Origin: UBA12077 sp963665525
Lineage (GTDB): Bacteria > Bacteroidota > Bacteroidia > Bacteroidales > UBA12077
DNA length: 64,000 bases
Direction of reading: 5' to 3'
NCBI GenBank assembly: GCA_963665525.1
Contig: OY762280.1
Coordinates: 620,001 to 684,000 of the forward strand
Shown: piece after piece, positions 1 to 6,880 of the stretch
Layout of the letters: each line of letters begins with the position of its first letter
Position numbering within the stretch: the stretch's first letter is position 1
The notes under the pieces: model-generated
What the model was told of the DNA's origin: nothing
Database searches by the model: none
The model's input: the letters and a program-made list of their open reading frames with translations, nothing else
Program-made: the position numbers and the translations under genes

Positions 1-140
1 TAAAAAAATTCTTGCAATAAAAGCAAAAATCAATACTAATTTACAACTTATTTATCTAATAAATGCAAAAAGATTGATCGAATCATAAAAATTGTACATA
101 ATAATATCAATTTTGTAAAGCAATAAAAACAAAATAATAA

Positions 141-148
141 TACTTTTG
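141..148 (+). promoter_or_regulatory. Candidate -7 promoter element for mltG
   Basis: TACTTTTG matches the Bacteroidota -7 consensus TAnnTTTG at every fixed position and lies 31 bases before the mltG start. The nearest TTTG that could serve as the -33 element (112-115) is 25 bases upstream, longer than the usual spacing of about 19-21, so only the -7 half is convincing. The same octamer precedes the gene at 58716. Confidence 0.35.
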
Positions 149-179
149 TTCCCGTTTTACAGAGAAATTGAATTAAATA

Positions 180-1214
180 ATGAAAAAGTCATTTATCAAA
201 AAATATATCATTCTACCTGTTATTCTATTGGGAATTGGTGCTTTTATAGTTGGAAGTAGTATTTATCAAAAAATATATGGCCCGAATGTAAGCTGCAATT
301 CTTATTTATTTATTTCAACAGGATCTGATTTTGAAACAGTGATAAAAACTATTGAAAAGGATAGTGTTCTTAAAAGTGTAAAGTCATTTAAATGGTTGGC
401 TGAAAAGAAGAACTACCCAAGTCATGTTTATCCTGGAAGATATAAACTGGATAGTTTGATGAATAATAATGATTTAATTGACAAACTTCGTTCAGGACAT
501 CAAGATCCTGTTAAAGTAATTTTTAATAGTATTCGAACAAGAGAACAGTTAGCAGGTAAAATTTCAAAGCAAATAGAAGCAGATTCGTTGTCTTTAATTA
601 CCTTATTTAATAATGATTCGCTTATTGTAGATTATGGGTTTAAACCAGAGACTTTTACGAGCATATTTATTCCAAATACTTATGAGTTCTGGTGGAATAC
701 TTCAGCAAATAAGTTTGTAAAAAGAATGTATAGTGAATATAAACGATTTTGGACTGAAGATAGAAAGGAAAAAGCATCAAAATTGAACTTGTCGCCGGAA
801 GAAGTTACAACTTTAGCTTCTATTGTTGATGAGGAAACTTTATTTAATGATGAGATGCCAAGAGTAGCAGGAGTATATATTAACCGTTTGCGAAAAAGAA
901 TGCACTTACAGGCCGATCCAACTTTGAAATTTGCTTTAGGAGATTTTACCATTAAGAGGGTGCTTAATGTTCACAAGCAGATTGATTCTCCATATAATAC
1001 ATATAAAAGATACGGATTACCTCCTGGACCTATTTCTATTCCTTCAAGGGCTGCTATTGATGCTGTTTTAAATTTTGAACAACACAGTTATTTGTATTTC
1101 TGTGCCAAACCTGATTTTTCAGGATATCATAATTTTGCCAAGAGCCTTTCGCAGCATAATATTAATGCCCGCAATTATCAGCGAGCATTAAATAAAGAGC
1201 GTATTTGGAGATAA
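180..1214 (+). CDS. mltG: Endolytic peptidoglycan transglycosylase MltG (YceG-like)
   Basis: Inner-membrane lytic transglycosylase that cuts nascent glycan strands inside the chain and is thought to act as a terminator of peptidoglycan polymerisation. The 344-residue length is normal for the family. One N-terminal membrane anchor lies at about residues 9-29, followed by a LysM-like region and the YceG catalytic domain. The signature LASIVDEET is present, with acidic residues D217, E218 and E219; the essential Glu of the E. coli enzyme lies in the equivalent IVEKET motif. The downstream QADPT and SPYNTY...GLPPGPI blocks are also typical. The gene stands alone and converges on the TonB-domain gene, with only 9 bases between the two stop codons. 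Identification is firm. Confidence 0.95.
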   Translation: MKKSFIKKYIILPVILLGIGAFIVGSSIYQKIYGPNVSCNSYLFISTGSDFETVIKTIEKDSVLKSVKSFKWLAEKKNYPSHVYPGRYKLDSLMNNNDLIDKLRSGHQDPVKVIFNSIRTREQLAGKISKQIEADSLSLITLFNNDSLIVDYGFKPETFTSIFIPNTYEFWWNTSANKFVKRMYSEYKRFWTEDRKEKASKLNLSPEEVTTLASIVDEETLFNDEMPRVAGVYINRLRKRMHLQADPTLKFALGDFTIKRVLNVHKQIDSPYNTYKRYGLPPGPISIPSRAAIDAVLNFEQHSYLYFCAKPDFSGYHNFAKSLSQHNINARNYQRALNKERIWR

Positions 1215-1223
1215 TAATAGCGT

Positions 1224-2117
1224 TTATTTTTTCTGTGGATTAATGATAGTCCATTTCTCAGATAGTTCAAATATTACTGGAAATGTAAATGATACATTAA
1301 CGGCATGGCTTCGCTGTTTGCCTGATTCCCACCTTGGAGAGCTATATACAATTCGTAAAGCTTCTTGATCTAAAGCAGGATGAATTCCCCGAACAACCTT
1401 AGCATCTTTTATATAACCATCTTTATTAACCGTAAACTGAACAAATATACGTCCTTCAATTTTTTGATCTATAGCTACTTGTGGGTATTTTAATTCGTTT
1501 TGGATAAAAGTTTTAAATTCATCTGCATTTTTACCATTAAATTTTGGCATTTCTTCGACTATAAAGAAGATTTCTTCTGCTTCTACTTTCGGGTCTGTAT
1601 CTTTACCCTCAAAGAAATCTTTTTCTTTTTGTGACATCCCTTTTGATGTTATTATTACAACCTCTTCTTCAAGATCACTTTTTGATAACTTTTCTACAAA
1701 AGATAAAAGAACAACAGTGCTTGCTTTCTTATTCGATTTATTTCGAATAAGAATATAATATTTTGCTGTTTCTTTAATAGTATATTCCATACTCATAGAA
1801 CCATCTTTGATAGAAATTTCATTAAAAGCATTTAGTAAATCTTTATTCTCTTTATTCTGAGCTTCGGATTTTAGTAATTCGAAATAAAACTGTCCTTTGT
1901 TTTCCTGATATACAGATATAGCATATTTTGTTTTTTTAGATAAAACAACCGGAATTAAATCTTCACTCTCAGGTTCTAATTCTACCACAAAATCTTTCAA
2001 ATAAGTATAGGTTTCGTTAGCGTCTAAAAGAGCTTGCAACTTAGGATTGTCATTTTGAGCAATTGAATGTGTGCAAATAATAAACAAGGCTAAAAATGAA
2101 ATTATAATTTTTCTCAT
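1224..2117 (-). CDS. Secreted TonB C-terminal-domain protein
   Basis: The reading frame is open back to 2171, but that would overlap the fecR coding region. The Met at 2117 starts a clean signal peptide (MRKIIISFLALF...SIAQ), so I take it as the start (297 residues, 11 bases after the fecR stop). The last 90 residues are a TonB_C domain: a YPQVAIDQKIEGRIFVQF core and a C-terminal WESGKQ block. Unlike classical TonB there is no transmembrane anchor and no Pro-rich linker, so it is probably periplasmic. It is the third gene of a sigma / anti-sigma / TonB-domain operon. Such proteins may couple to outer-membrane receptors, but the target here is unknown; no receptor gene is adjacent. Confidence 0.8.
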   Translation of the reverse strand: MRKIIISFLALFIICTHSIAQNDNPKLQALLDANETYTYLKDFVVELEPESEDLIPVVLSKKTKYAISVYQENKGQFYFELLKSEAQNKENKDLLNAFNEISIKDGSMSMEYTIKETAKYYILIRNKSNKKASTVVLLSFVEKLSKSDLEEEVVIITSKGMSQKEKDFFEGKDTDPKVEAEEIFFIVEEMPKFNGKNADEFKTFIQNELKYPQVAIDQKIEGRIFVQFTVNKDGYIKDAKVVRGIHPALDQEALRIVYSSPRWESGKQRSHAVNVSFTFPVIFELSEKWTIINPQKK

Positions 2118-2128
2118 GATTTTTAATT

Positions 2129-3064
2129 TTAATGAATAATAATTTTGCTTCCATCCGCGGAGATTTGGCAATGAAACTGTGATTGGATTATATCCAGGAT
2201 ATCATCTATTTCTAAATTTTTATACTGAGCATTTAAAGTTTGTTTACTCAGTTCTGTATCTTCAATTTTTATAGGAATCTTAAAATGTTGCGCTAAATCT
2301 TCTACGACAGAATACATGGGGGTATTATTAAATTCAATAATACCCGTATGCCATGCCAGATAATTGATGTTGGTTTCATTTTCAACTGCAATGAAATTTG
2401 TCTCTGGATTGTATGTAGCTTTGTCGTTTTTATTTAAAATAAATTGAGTTGATTTGGGTAATTCAGGATTATAAAACTCAACACTTCCTTTGCTTACGTG
2501 AGCTACCAACTGATTATTTTTTGTGTTAATATGAAAGTTAGAATCTTTCGATTTAAAAGTTACACCATCTGCTACTATGGTAGTTTTCTTGTTTTGTGAA
2601 ATTTCAAAATAAGCTTCTCCATCTAAATAGATTTTAGAATTTCGTTTTAATTCCAGAGGAATTTTAATAGTACTTTCAGAATTTAAATAAATAGTTAAGT
2701 CTTCGGTAACGTGCAATGTGATTTTTTCGCCAGTATCGACAGAAATTTCAGCAAACTTAGGTTGATCTGTTGAGTCTTTAAGTAAGAAAAATACAAAAAA
2801 TACAATGGTTGTTAAAATAGCTGTATATACTGGTTTTAAAATGGGGTTGAAATTAATTTGAGGAAGTATTGATCGTAAATTTCGTATTATGTTAGAATCT
2901 GAATTTAAGCTTTTGTTTAAAGATTGAAAGGCTTTGATAACATCTACTTCACTTTCTGCAAAGTCTAATTCAGAGTATTTTAGATTGTTTTTCTCTAAAA
3001 CCTGATCTAGATTAAAATCGGAATCCGCTTTATTTGTTTTTGATATGTTAAATAATTTCCTCAT
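2129..3064 (-). CDS. FecR-family anti-sigma factor
   Basis: Membrane anti-sigma factor for the ECF sigma factor encoded just upstream. The 311-residue protein has a cytoplasmic N-terminal part, one membrane span at about residues 79-97, a FecR domain (GEKITLHVTEDLTIYLNSES... and YLDGEAYFEI) and a C-terminal DUF4974-type domain (FNNTPMYSVVEDLAQHF, then LEIDDILDIIQ). The periplasmic C-terminal domain of this family normally receives a signal from a TonB-dependent receptor. It lies 34 bases after the sigma gene and 11 bases before the TonB-domain gene. The N-terminal region lacks the usual long WxAxL segment, so how it contacts the sigma factor is unclear. Confidence 0.88.
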   Translation of the reverse strand: MRKLFNISKTNKADSDFNLDQVLEKNNLKYSELDFAESEVDVIKAFQSLNKSLNSDSNIIRNLRSILPQINFNPILKPVYTAILTTIVFFVFFLLKDSTDQPKFAEISVDTGEKITLHVTEDLTIYLNSESTIKIPLELKRNSKIYLDGEAYFEISQNKKTTIVADGVTFKSKDSNFHINTKNNQLVAHVSKGSVEFYNPELPKSTQFILNKNDKATYNPETNFIAVENETNINYLAWHTGIIEFNNTPMYSVVEDLAQHFKIPIKIEDTELSKQTLNAQYKNLEIDDILDIIQSQFHCQISADGSKIIIH

Positions 3065-3094
3065 TCTGTTTTGTTAACGTTTTTCAAATTATAA

Positions 3095-3102
3095 ACCCCT
3101 AA
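3095..3102 (-). promoter_or_regulatory. TTAGGGGT leader motif before fecR
   Basis: On the minus strand, TTAGGGGT overlaps the stop codon of the sigma gene and lies 31 bases before the fecR start. The same octamer occurs 36 bases before the sigma start (3689-3696), and in both leaders ACGTT follows before an ATG that is preceded by GA. The shared layout suggests a common control element, possibly a promoter read by the ECF sigma factor itself. Confidence 0.35.
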
Positions 3103-3653
3103 GAATTCCATTGATTTTTAAATGGTTCAAGAATTTGGCGCAGCTTTTTATAGGCAATAGTAAGTTGGTTTTCAACAGTTTTTTTCGAAATATTTAAATA
3201 TTCAGCTGTTTCTTGCACGGTTAATCCTTCTTGTTTAGCTAATCGAAATATTTCTTTTGATTTTTTAGGGAGCTGATCAATGGCTGTTTCTATGATTGCT
3301 TTAGCTATACATTTTTTATCATTAAAATCATTTTCGTTAATAAACATTTCAGTGATGGCTGATCCTTCATGTTTTTTTCGAGTGTTTTGCTTTCTTATTT
3401 CATCGATGGTTTCGTTTTTTACATAGGTAAAGAGTAGTTTCCCAATTTCAACATCAGAATTTAATTGATGCTTGTTATTCCAAATTTTGATGAAAGTATT
3501 TTGTGCAGAATCTTCGGCTATGGTTGAGTTATTGCATATGTTAAAAGCAAAACGATGCAATGTTCTATAATATTTAAAGAATAAACTATCGAAAGCTAAT
3601 TTATTTCCTTCTTGTATTTTCTGAACTAAAATATGATCAGGTGTATGATGCAT
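3099..3653 (-). CDS. ECF sigma-70 factor (FecI-like, Bacteroidota family)
   Basis: RNA polymerase sigma factor of the extracytoplasmic-function class, 184 residues, with sigma region 2 at about residues 15-80 (FKYYRTLHRFAFNIC...AEDSAQNTFIKIW) and region 4 at about 120-178 (LPKKSKEIFRLAKQEGLTVQE, then a helix-turn-helix at ISKKTVENQL). It leads a fecR and TonB-domain operon. The family usually switches on a nearby TonB-dependent receptor, but none lies next to it, so its regulon is probably elsewhere. The leader carries the same TTAGGGGT motif as fecR, which suggests autoregulation. Identification is firm; the inducing signal cannot be read from the sequence. Confidence 0.92.
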   Translation of the reverse strand: MHHTPDHILVQKIQEGNKLAFDSLFFKYYRTLHRFAFNICNNSTIAEDSAQNTFIKIWNNKHQLNSDVEIGKLLFTYVKNETIDEIRKQNTRKKHEGSAITEMFINENDFNDKKCIAKAIIETAIDQLPKKSKEIFRLAKQEGLTVQETAEYLNISKKTVENQLTIAYKKLRQILEPFKNQWNS

Positions 3654-3688
3654 TCAATTTTTTCTGTAAAACGTATGCTAATTTTAAT

Positions 3689-3696
3689 ACCCCTAA
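3689..3696 (-). promoter_or_regulatory. TTAGGGGT leader motif before the ECF sigma gene
   Basis: Minus-strand TTAGGGGT, 36 bases before the sigma start. It is followed by ACGTT about 20 bases later, as in the fecR leader. It is a candidate autoregulatory promoter element, supported only by the match between the two leaders. Confidence 0.35.
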
Positions 3697-3726
3697 AGTA
3701 TAAAAATAAAAGTTGAAAACATTTAC

Positions 3727-3755
3727 CTTTTCTAAAGTTCTAAACTTTAGAAAAG
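3727..3755. promoter_or_regulatory. Perfect 11-bp inverted repeat upstream of the ECF sigma gene
   Basis: CTTTTCTAAAG and its exact complement CTTTAGAAAAG are separated by a 7-base loop (TTCTAAA) that repeats part of the arm. It lies about 75-100 bases upstream of the sigma start and has no T-run, so an operator is more likely than a terminator. No protein can be assigned to it. Confidence 0.4.
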
Positions 3756-3802
3756 TATTTGTAAATGTGGTATACTAAGATTATCTAAAAAATCATAGAA
3801 TT

Positions 3803-3882
3803 GTCATTCCTTTGAAAAAGGGAATCCATTAAAAGAGAGTGTTTTGATTGATTATGAGATCCCCAATCAAGTTGGGGATGAC
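3803..3882. repeat. REP-like double-hairpin element
   Basis: An 80-base element bounded by GTCATTCC on the left and GGGGATGAC on the right. The right half forms a perfect 8-bp hairpin (ATCCCCAA / TTGGGGAT, arms 3859-3866 and 3872-3879). The left half pairs ATTCCTTT with AAAGGGAAT imperfectly. Outward-facing GTCAT ends with two internal hairpins are the layout of dispersed intergenic REP/BIME-like repeats in many genomes. Only one copy is seen in this window, so its repetitive nature is inferred. Confidence 0.5.
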
Positions 3883-3906
3883 TTGCTGGTTTTTTTAAGA
3901 TAATAA

Positions 3907-5016
3907 TTAAAAAGATAAACCTAGCTTAGAATAAATATTTATCAGTATTTTTTCTTCGTTTTCCCAACATAATTCCTGAGCAGCAGTATGGGTATTTTCT
4001 TTCCATTTATGGTATCGATTTTTTAACTCAAAGATTTCTTTGATTTTTTCAGCTAATTCTTGAGGATTTTTGTGATCGTAAACGGTTCCAATATTATATT
4101 TATTTACAATCTTTTGCATCTCCGGGAATGGTGAAACTAATACAGGAATTCTGGCTTGGATATAATCAAATAGCTTATTTGGTAAGGCAAAATAATAGTT
4201 TAATCCAAGGTTTTCTTCTAAAGCAAGACCTAGATCTCCATTTTTAGTGTATTGGTGCAATTTTTCAAAAGGTACTCGACCAATTAAATGAACTTTATCT
4301 TCTAATTTATTTTTCTTAATTCTTTCCTTTAATAAATCAGTAATATCACCATCACCAATGATTTCGAGAATGGAGTTATCTAAATATTGCATGGCATCAA
4401 TCATATGTTCTAAACCGCGTCCCACATTTAAGGCTCCCTGGTAAAGAATTCTTTTTGTATCATGATTATTATGTTTTTCTATTCTATCGTGAATCACATA
4501 ATGAGGAACATTCCGAACAACGTTCATTTTTACTCCATATAATTTCTCATAGGTTTTAGCAATAGATTCGGAAACAGTATATGAATGTTTTATTTTTGGT
4601 AATATCTTACTTTCAAGGATTTTCCATACTTTTTTAGGAAATTCTCTATCGACAAGCTCCGGAACTTCAGTAAAATATTCGTGACTGTCGTAAACCAGAT
4701 GATTGAATTTTAACTTACTCGCATAAAATGAACCAAGTAAGGTGTCAAGATCATTTGATACAATAATGTTAAATCTTCTAAAAAGCAGATAAATAAATAG
4801 TCGAATATTGTATTCCAGATAAAATGCTGGACCTTGCTTAAAAAGCAGTCTAAATCGTTTTGTATGATATGGCCGGTTATTAATTGCGGCGCTATTTTTA
4901 AATTTGCGTCCAATAACAGTTACTTTAGCACCAGATTTTAACAAGGTACATGCTACTTTATGAATTCGGTTATCGGTAACTAAATCGTTTGTAACTGCTA
5001 TATAAATTCGCTTCAC
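3907..5016 (-). CDS. GT4-family glycosyltransferase
   Basis: Retaining glycosyltransferase of GT-B fold, 369 residues. The N-terminal Rossmann domain starts MKRIYIAVTNDLVTDNRIHK, with DSHEYF at about residues 107-112. The C-terminal domain opens with ILYQGALNVGRGLEHMI (about 190-206) and carries IIGDGD, then GLALEENLGLNYYFALPNK followed by FDYI, the nucleotide-sugar binding signature. No signal peptide or membrane span is evident, so it probably acts on the cytoplasmic face of the inner membrane on a polysaccharide or lipid acceptor. It stands alone, divergent from murB with 75 bases between starts, and no polysaccharide cluster is visible. Donor and acceptor cannot be deduced. Confidence 0.88.
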   Translation of the reverse strand: MKRIYIAVTNDLVTDNRIHKVACTLLKSGAKVTVIGRKFKNSAAINNRPYHTKRFRLLFKQGPAFYLEYNIRLFIYLLFRRFNIIVSNDLDTLLGSFYASKLKFNHLVYDSHEYFTEVPELVDREFPKKVWKILESKILPKIKHSYTVSESIAKTYEKLYGVKMNVVRNVPHYVIHDRIEKHNNHDTKRILYQGALNVGRGLEHMIDAMQYLDNSILEIIGDGDITDLLKERIKKNKLEDKVHLIGRVPFEKLHQYTKNGDLGLALEENLGLNYYFALPNKLFDYIQARIPVLVSPFPEMQKIVNKYNIGTVYDHKNPQELAEKIKEIFELKNRYHKWKENTHTAAQELCWENEEKILINIYSKLGLSF

Positions 5017-5064
5017 GTTTTTGAGTTTAATGATTATTTATCCCGTATTTAATTTATCAATCCT

Positions 5065-5072
5065 TATCTTTG
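5065..5072 (+). promoter_or_regulatory. Candidate -7 promoter element for murB
   Basis: TATCTTTG matches TAnnTTTG exactly, 19 bases before the murB start, inside the 75-base divergent gap with the glycosyltransferase gene. No clear TTTG -33 element is seen at the expected distance. Confidence 0.4.
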
Positions 5073-5091
5073 AGCATTAAAATAACAACAT

Positions 5092-6105
5092 ATGTTTAAA
5101 ATAAAAGAAAATATATCGTTAAAAAAATGTAATACTTTTAACATTGACGTTAATGGTCAATTTTATGTTGAGTGTTTTTCTGTACAAGATATCATTGATT
5201 TTTTAAATATACATCGTAATAAAGATTTACCCTTAATGGTTTTAGGAGGAGGAAGTAATGTATTGTTTACAAAAGATTTTGAGGGATACATTCTTCGTCC
5301 AAGTATCAAAGGTATAAACATTATTAACGAAACCAACGAAGAAGTTATTGTTAAAGTAGGAGCAGGAGAAGATTGGGACGAGTTTGTTGAATATTGTGTG
5401 AATAATGATTGGGGTGGAGTGGAAAATTTATCACTAATTCCTGGAAATGTGGGCACTTGTCCTATACAGAATATAGGAGCATATGGGGTTGAAGTTAAGG
5501 ATGTTATTGTTTCTGTGGAAGTTTTAGATATTGAAACCCTTAAGGTAAAATCATTTCTTAATTTAGAATGTAATTTTGGATATAGAGACAGTATTTTTAA
5601 GCGCAAACTAAAAGGTAAGCAAATAATAACTTCAGTTATATTTAAATTAAAAAAACAGCCTGTATTTAAGTTAGATTATGGAAATCTGATTGAGGAGCTT
5701 AAGCGATTTAATGAGGTTAATTTAAAAAATATTCGGCAAGCGGTAATTGAAATTCGAGAGTCGAAATTACCTGATCCTGACGAAATAGGAAATTCTGGTA
5801 GTTTCTTTAAGAATCCAGTTGTCCAAAAAATAATTGTAAAAAAATTAAAAGAAGATTACCCCGAAATGCCATGTTACGAATTAGGAGATGATTTGGCTAA
5901 GGTTCCTGCAGGTTGGTTAATTGAAAAAGCCGGATGGAAAGGAAAGCGAGTAGGTGATGCAGGTGTGCATGAGAAACAGGCTTTAGTTTTAGTTAACTAT
6001 GGAAATGCAACAGGGAAAGAAATTTATAATTTAGCACAGGAAATCCAAAAAACGGTTAAAGCAAAGTTTGGAATCGATATTGAGATGGAGGTAAATGTTA
6101 TTTAA
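5092..6105 (+). CDS. murB: UDP-N-acetylenolpyruvoylglucosamine reductase MurB
   Basis: FAD-dependent cytoplasmic enzyme that uses NADPH to reduce UDP-GlcNAc-enolpyruvate to UDP-MurNAc, the second committed step of peptidoglycan precursor synthesis. The 337-residue length and layout fit the E. coli-like type I enzyme. The FAD-binding block VLGGGSNVLF is near residue 50, SLIPGNVGTCPIQNIGAYG near residue 115, and the catalytic Ser lies in NSGSFFKNP near residue 240. The C-terminal Glu-containing end (DIEMEV) is also conserved. It is transcribed alone and divergently from the glycosyltransferase gene. Identification is firm. Confidence 0.97.
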   Translation: MFKIKENISLKKCNTFNIDVNGQFYVECFSVQDIIDFLNIHRNKDLPLMVLGGGSNVLFTKDFEGYILRPSIKGINIINETNEEVIVKVGAGEDWDEFVEYCVNNDWGGVENLSLIPGNVGTCPIQNIGAYGVEVKDVIVSVEVLDIETLKVKSFLNLECNFGYRDSIFKRKLKGKQIITSVIFKLKKQPVFKLDYGNLIEELKRFNEVNLKNIRQAVIEIRESKLPDPDEIGNSGSFFKNPVVQKIIVKKLKEDYPEMPCYELGDDLAKVPAGWLIEKAGWKGKRVGDAGVHEKQALVLVNYGNATGKEIYNLAQEIQKTVKAKFGIDIEMEVNVI

Positions 6106-6227
6106 ATACTTAATTCTCTTCCAAAAAAATAATAGTCGATAAATTCATTAGAGTTAGAGATTTTGACGCAAATTCAAAATTTATAATTCAAACAGGCTTA
6201 TCATTTTCATTATAATTATGCAAAGGC

Positions 6228-6779
6228 TTAATACTTATTATACCTAACAATTTCGTTTAATTCTTTCCTTCGTTTTTCTCTTGTTTCTTTTTCAGGATAA
6301 CCAATAGTGATGATTAATGGAACACGTTTCGATTTTGGGATATTTAAAAGTTTTTTAACCTTGGATTCATCAAACCAACCTAACATGCAGCTTCCCAATC
6401 CTTCCGCTGCAGCTTGAAGGCAAATATGTTCTGCAGTAATTCCAATATCAATTAAAGGAAAATGTTTCCCTTTGATTAAACTACCTGCATTGGAAGTAAG
6501 ATTAGCTCGATCTTCAACAATTACTATATGAATAGGGGCTTGCTTTGTAAAATGATTCATGCCTAAAACTTTGCTCGAAGTACAATCGGCAATTTTATTC
6601 TTAAGTTCGTTATCATTAATTACAATAAATTTCCATGGTTGTGCATTACAAGCTGATGGAGCCAGGCGTCCAGCCTCTAAAATCCGTTGAAGTTTTTCAT
6701 CTTCAATAGCTGTTGTTAAATATGCTCTGTCGCTTTGGCGAAAGTTTATTAATTCGAGTAAATCAGATCCGTTTAACAT
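6228..6779 (-). CDS. Nitroreductase-family FMN protein
   Basis: Small FMN-dependent oxidoreductase of the nitroreductase fold, 183 residues. The N-terminal RQSDRAY block provides the FMN phosphate contact, LEAGRLAPSACNAQPWKF (about residues 35-52) is the family signature, and the later AEGLGSCMLGWF and IGYPEKE blocks are typical. The physiological substrate cannot be predicted in this family. It is followed on the same strand by a minus-strand terminator and the gamma-glutamyltransferase gene. A second, only distantly similar nitroreductase is at 23317. Confidence 0.88.
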   Translation of the reverse strand: MLNGSDLLELINFRQSDRAYLTTAIEDEKLQRILEAGRLAPSACNAQPWKFIVINDNELKNKIADCTSSKVLGMNHFTKQAPIHIVIVEDRANLTSNAGSLIKGKHFPLIDIGITAEHICLQAAAEGLGSCMLGWFDESKVKKLLNIPKSKRVPLIITIGYPEKETREKRRKELNEIVRYNKY

Positions 6780-6795
6780 AGATTAAATATTAAAT

Positions 6796-6832
6796 AAAAA
6801 AGCAAAACAACTCCTTAAAGAATTGCTTTGCT
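6796..6832 (-). terminator. Rho-independent terminator between the nitroreductase and ggt
   Basis: Read on the minus strand, GCAAAGCAA pairs with TTGTTTTGC (one G-U pair) around a 12-base loop and is followed by a run of T. It lies between the stop of the ggt gene (6881) and the next gene start (6779), so it should end ggt transcription. Confidence 0.7.
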
Positions 6833-6880
6833 CAAATTTATACAATTTTGAATTATTAATAATTCATTTTAAATTTTTCA

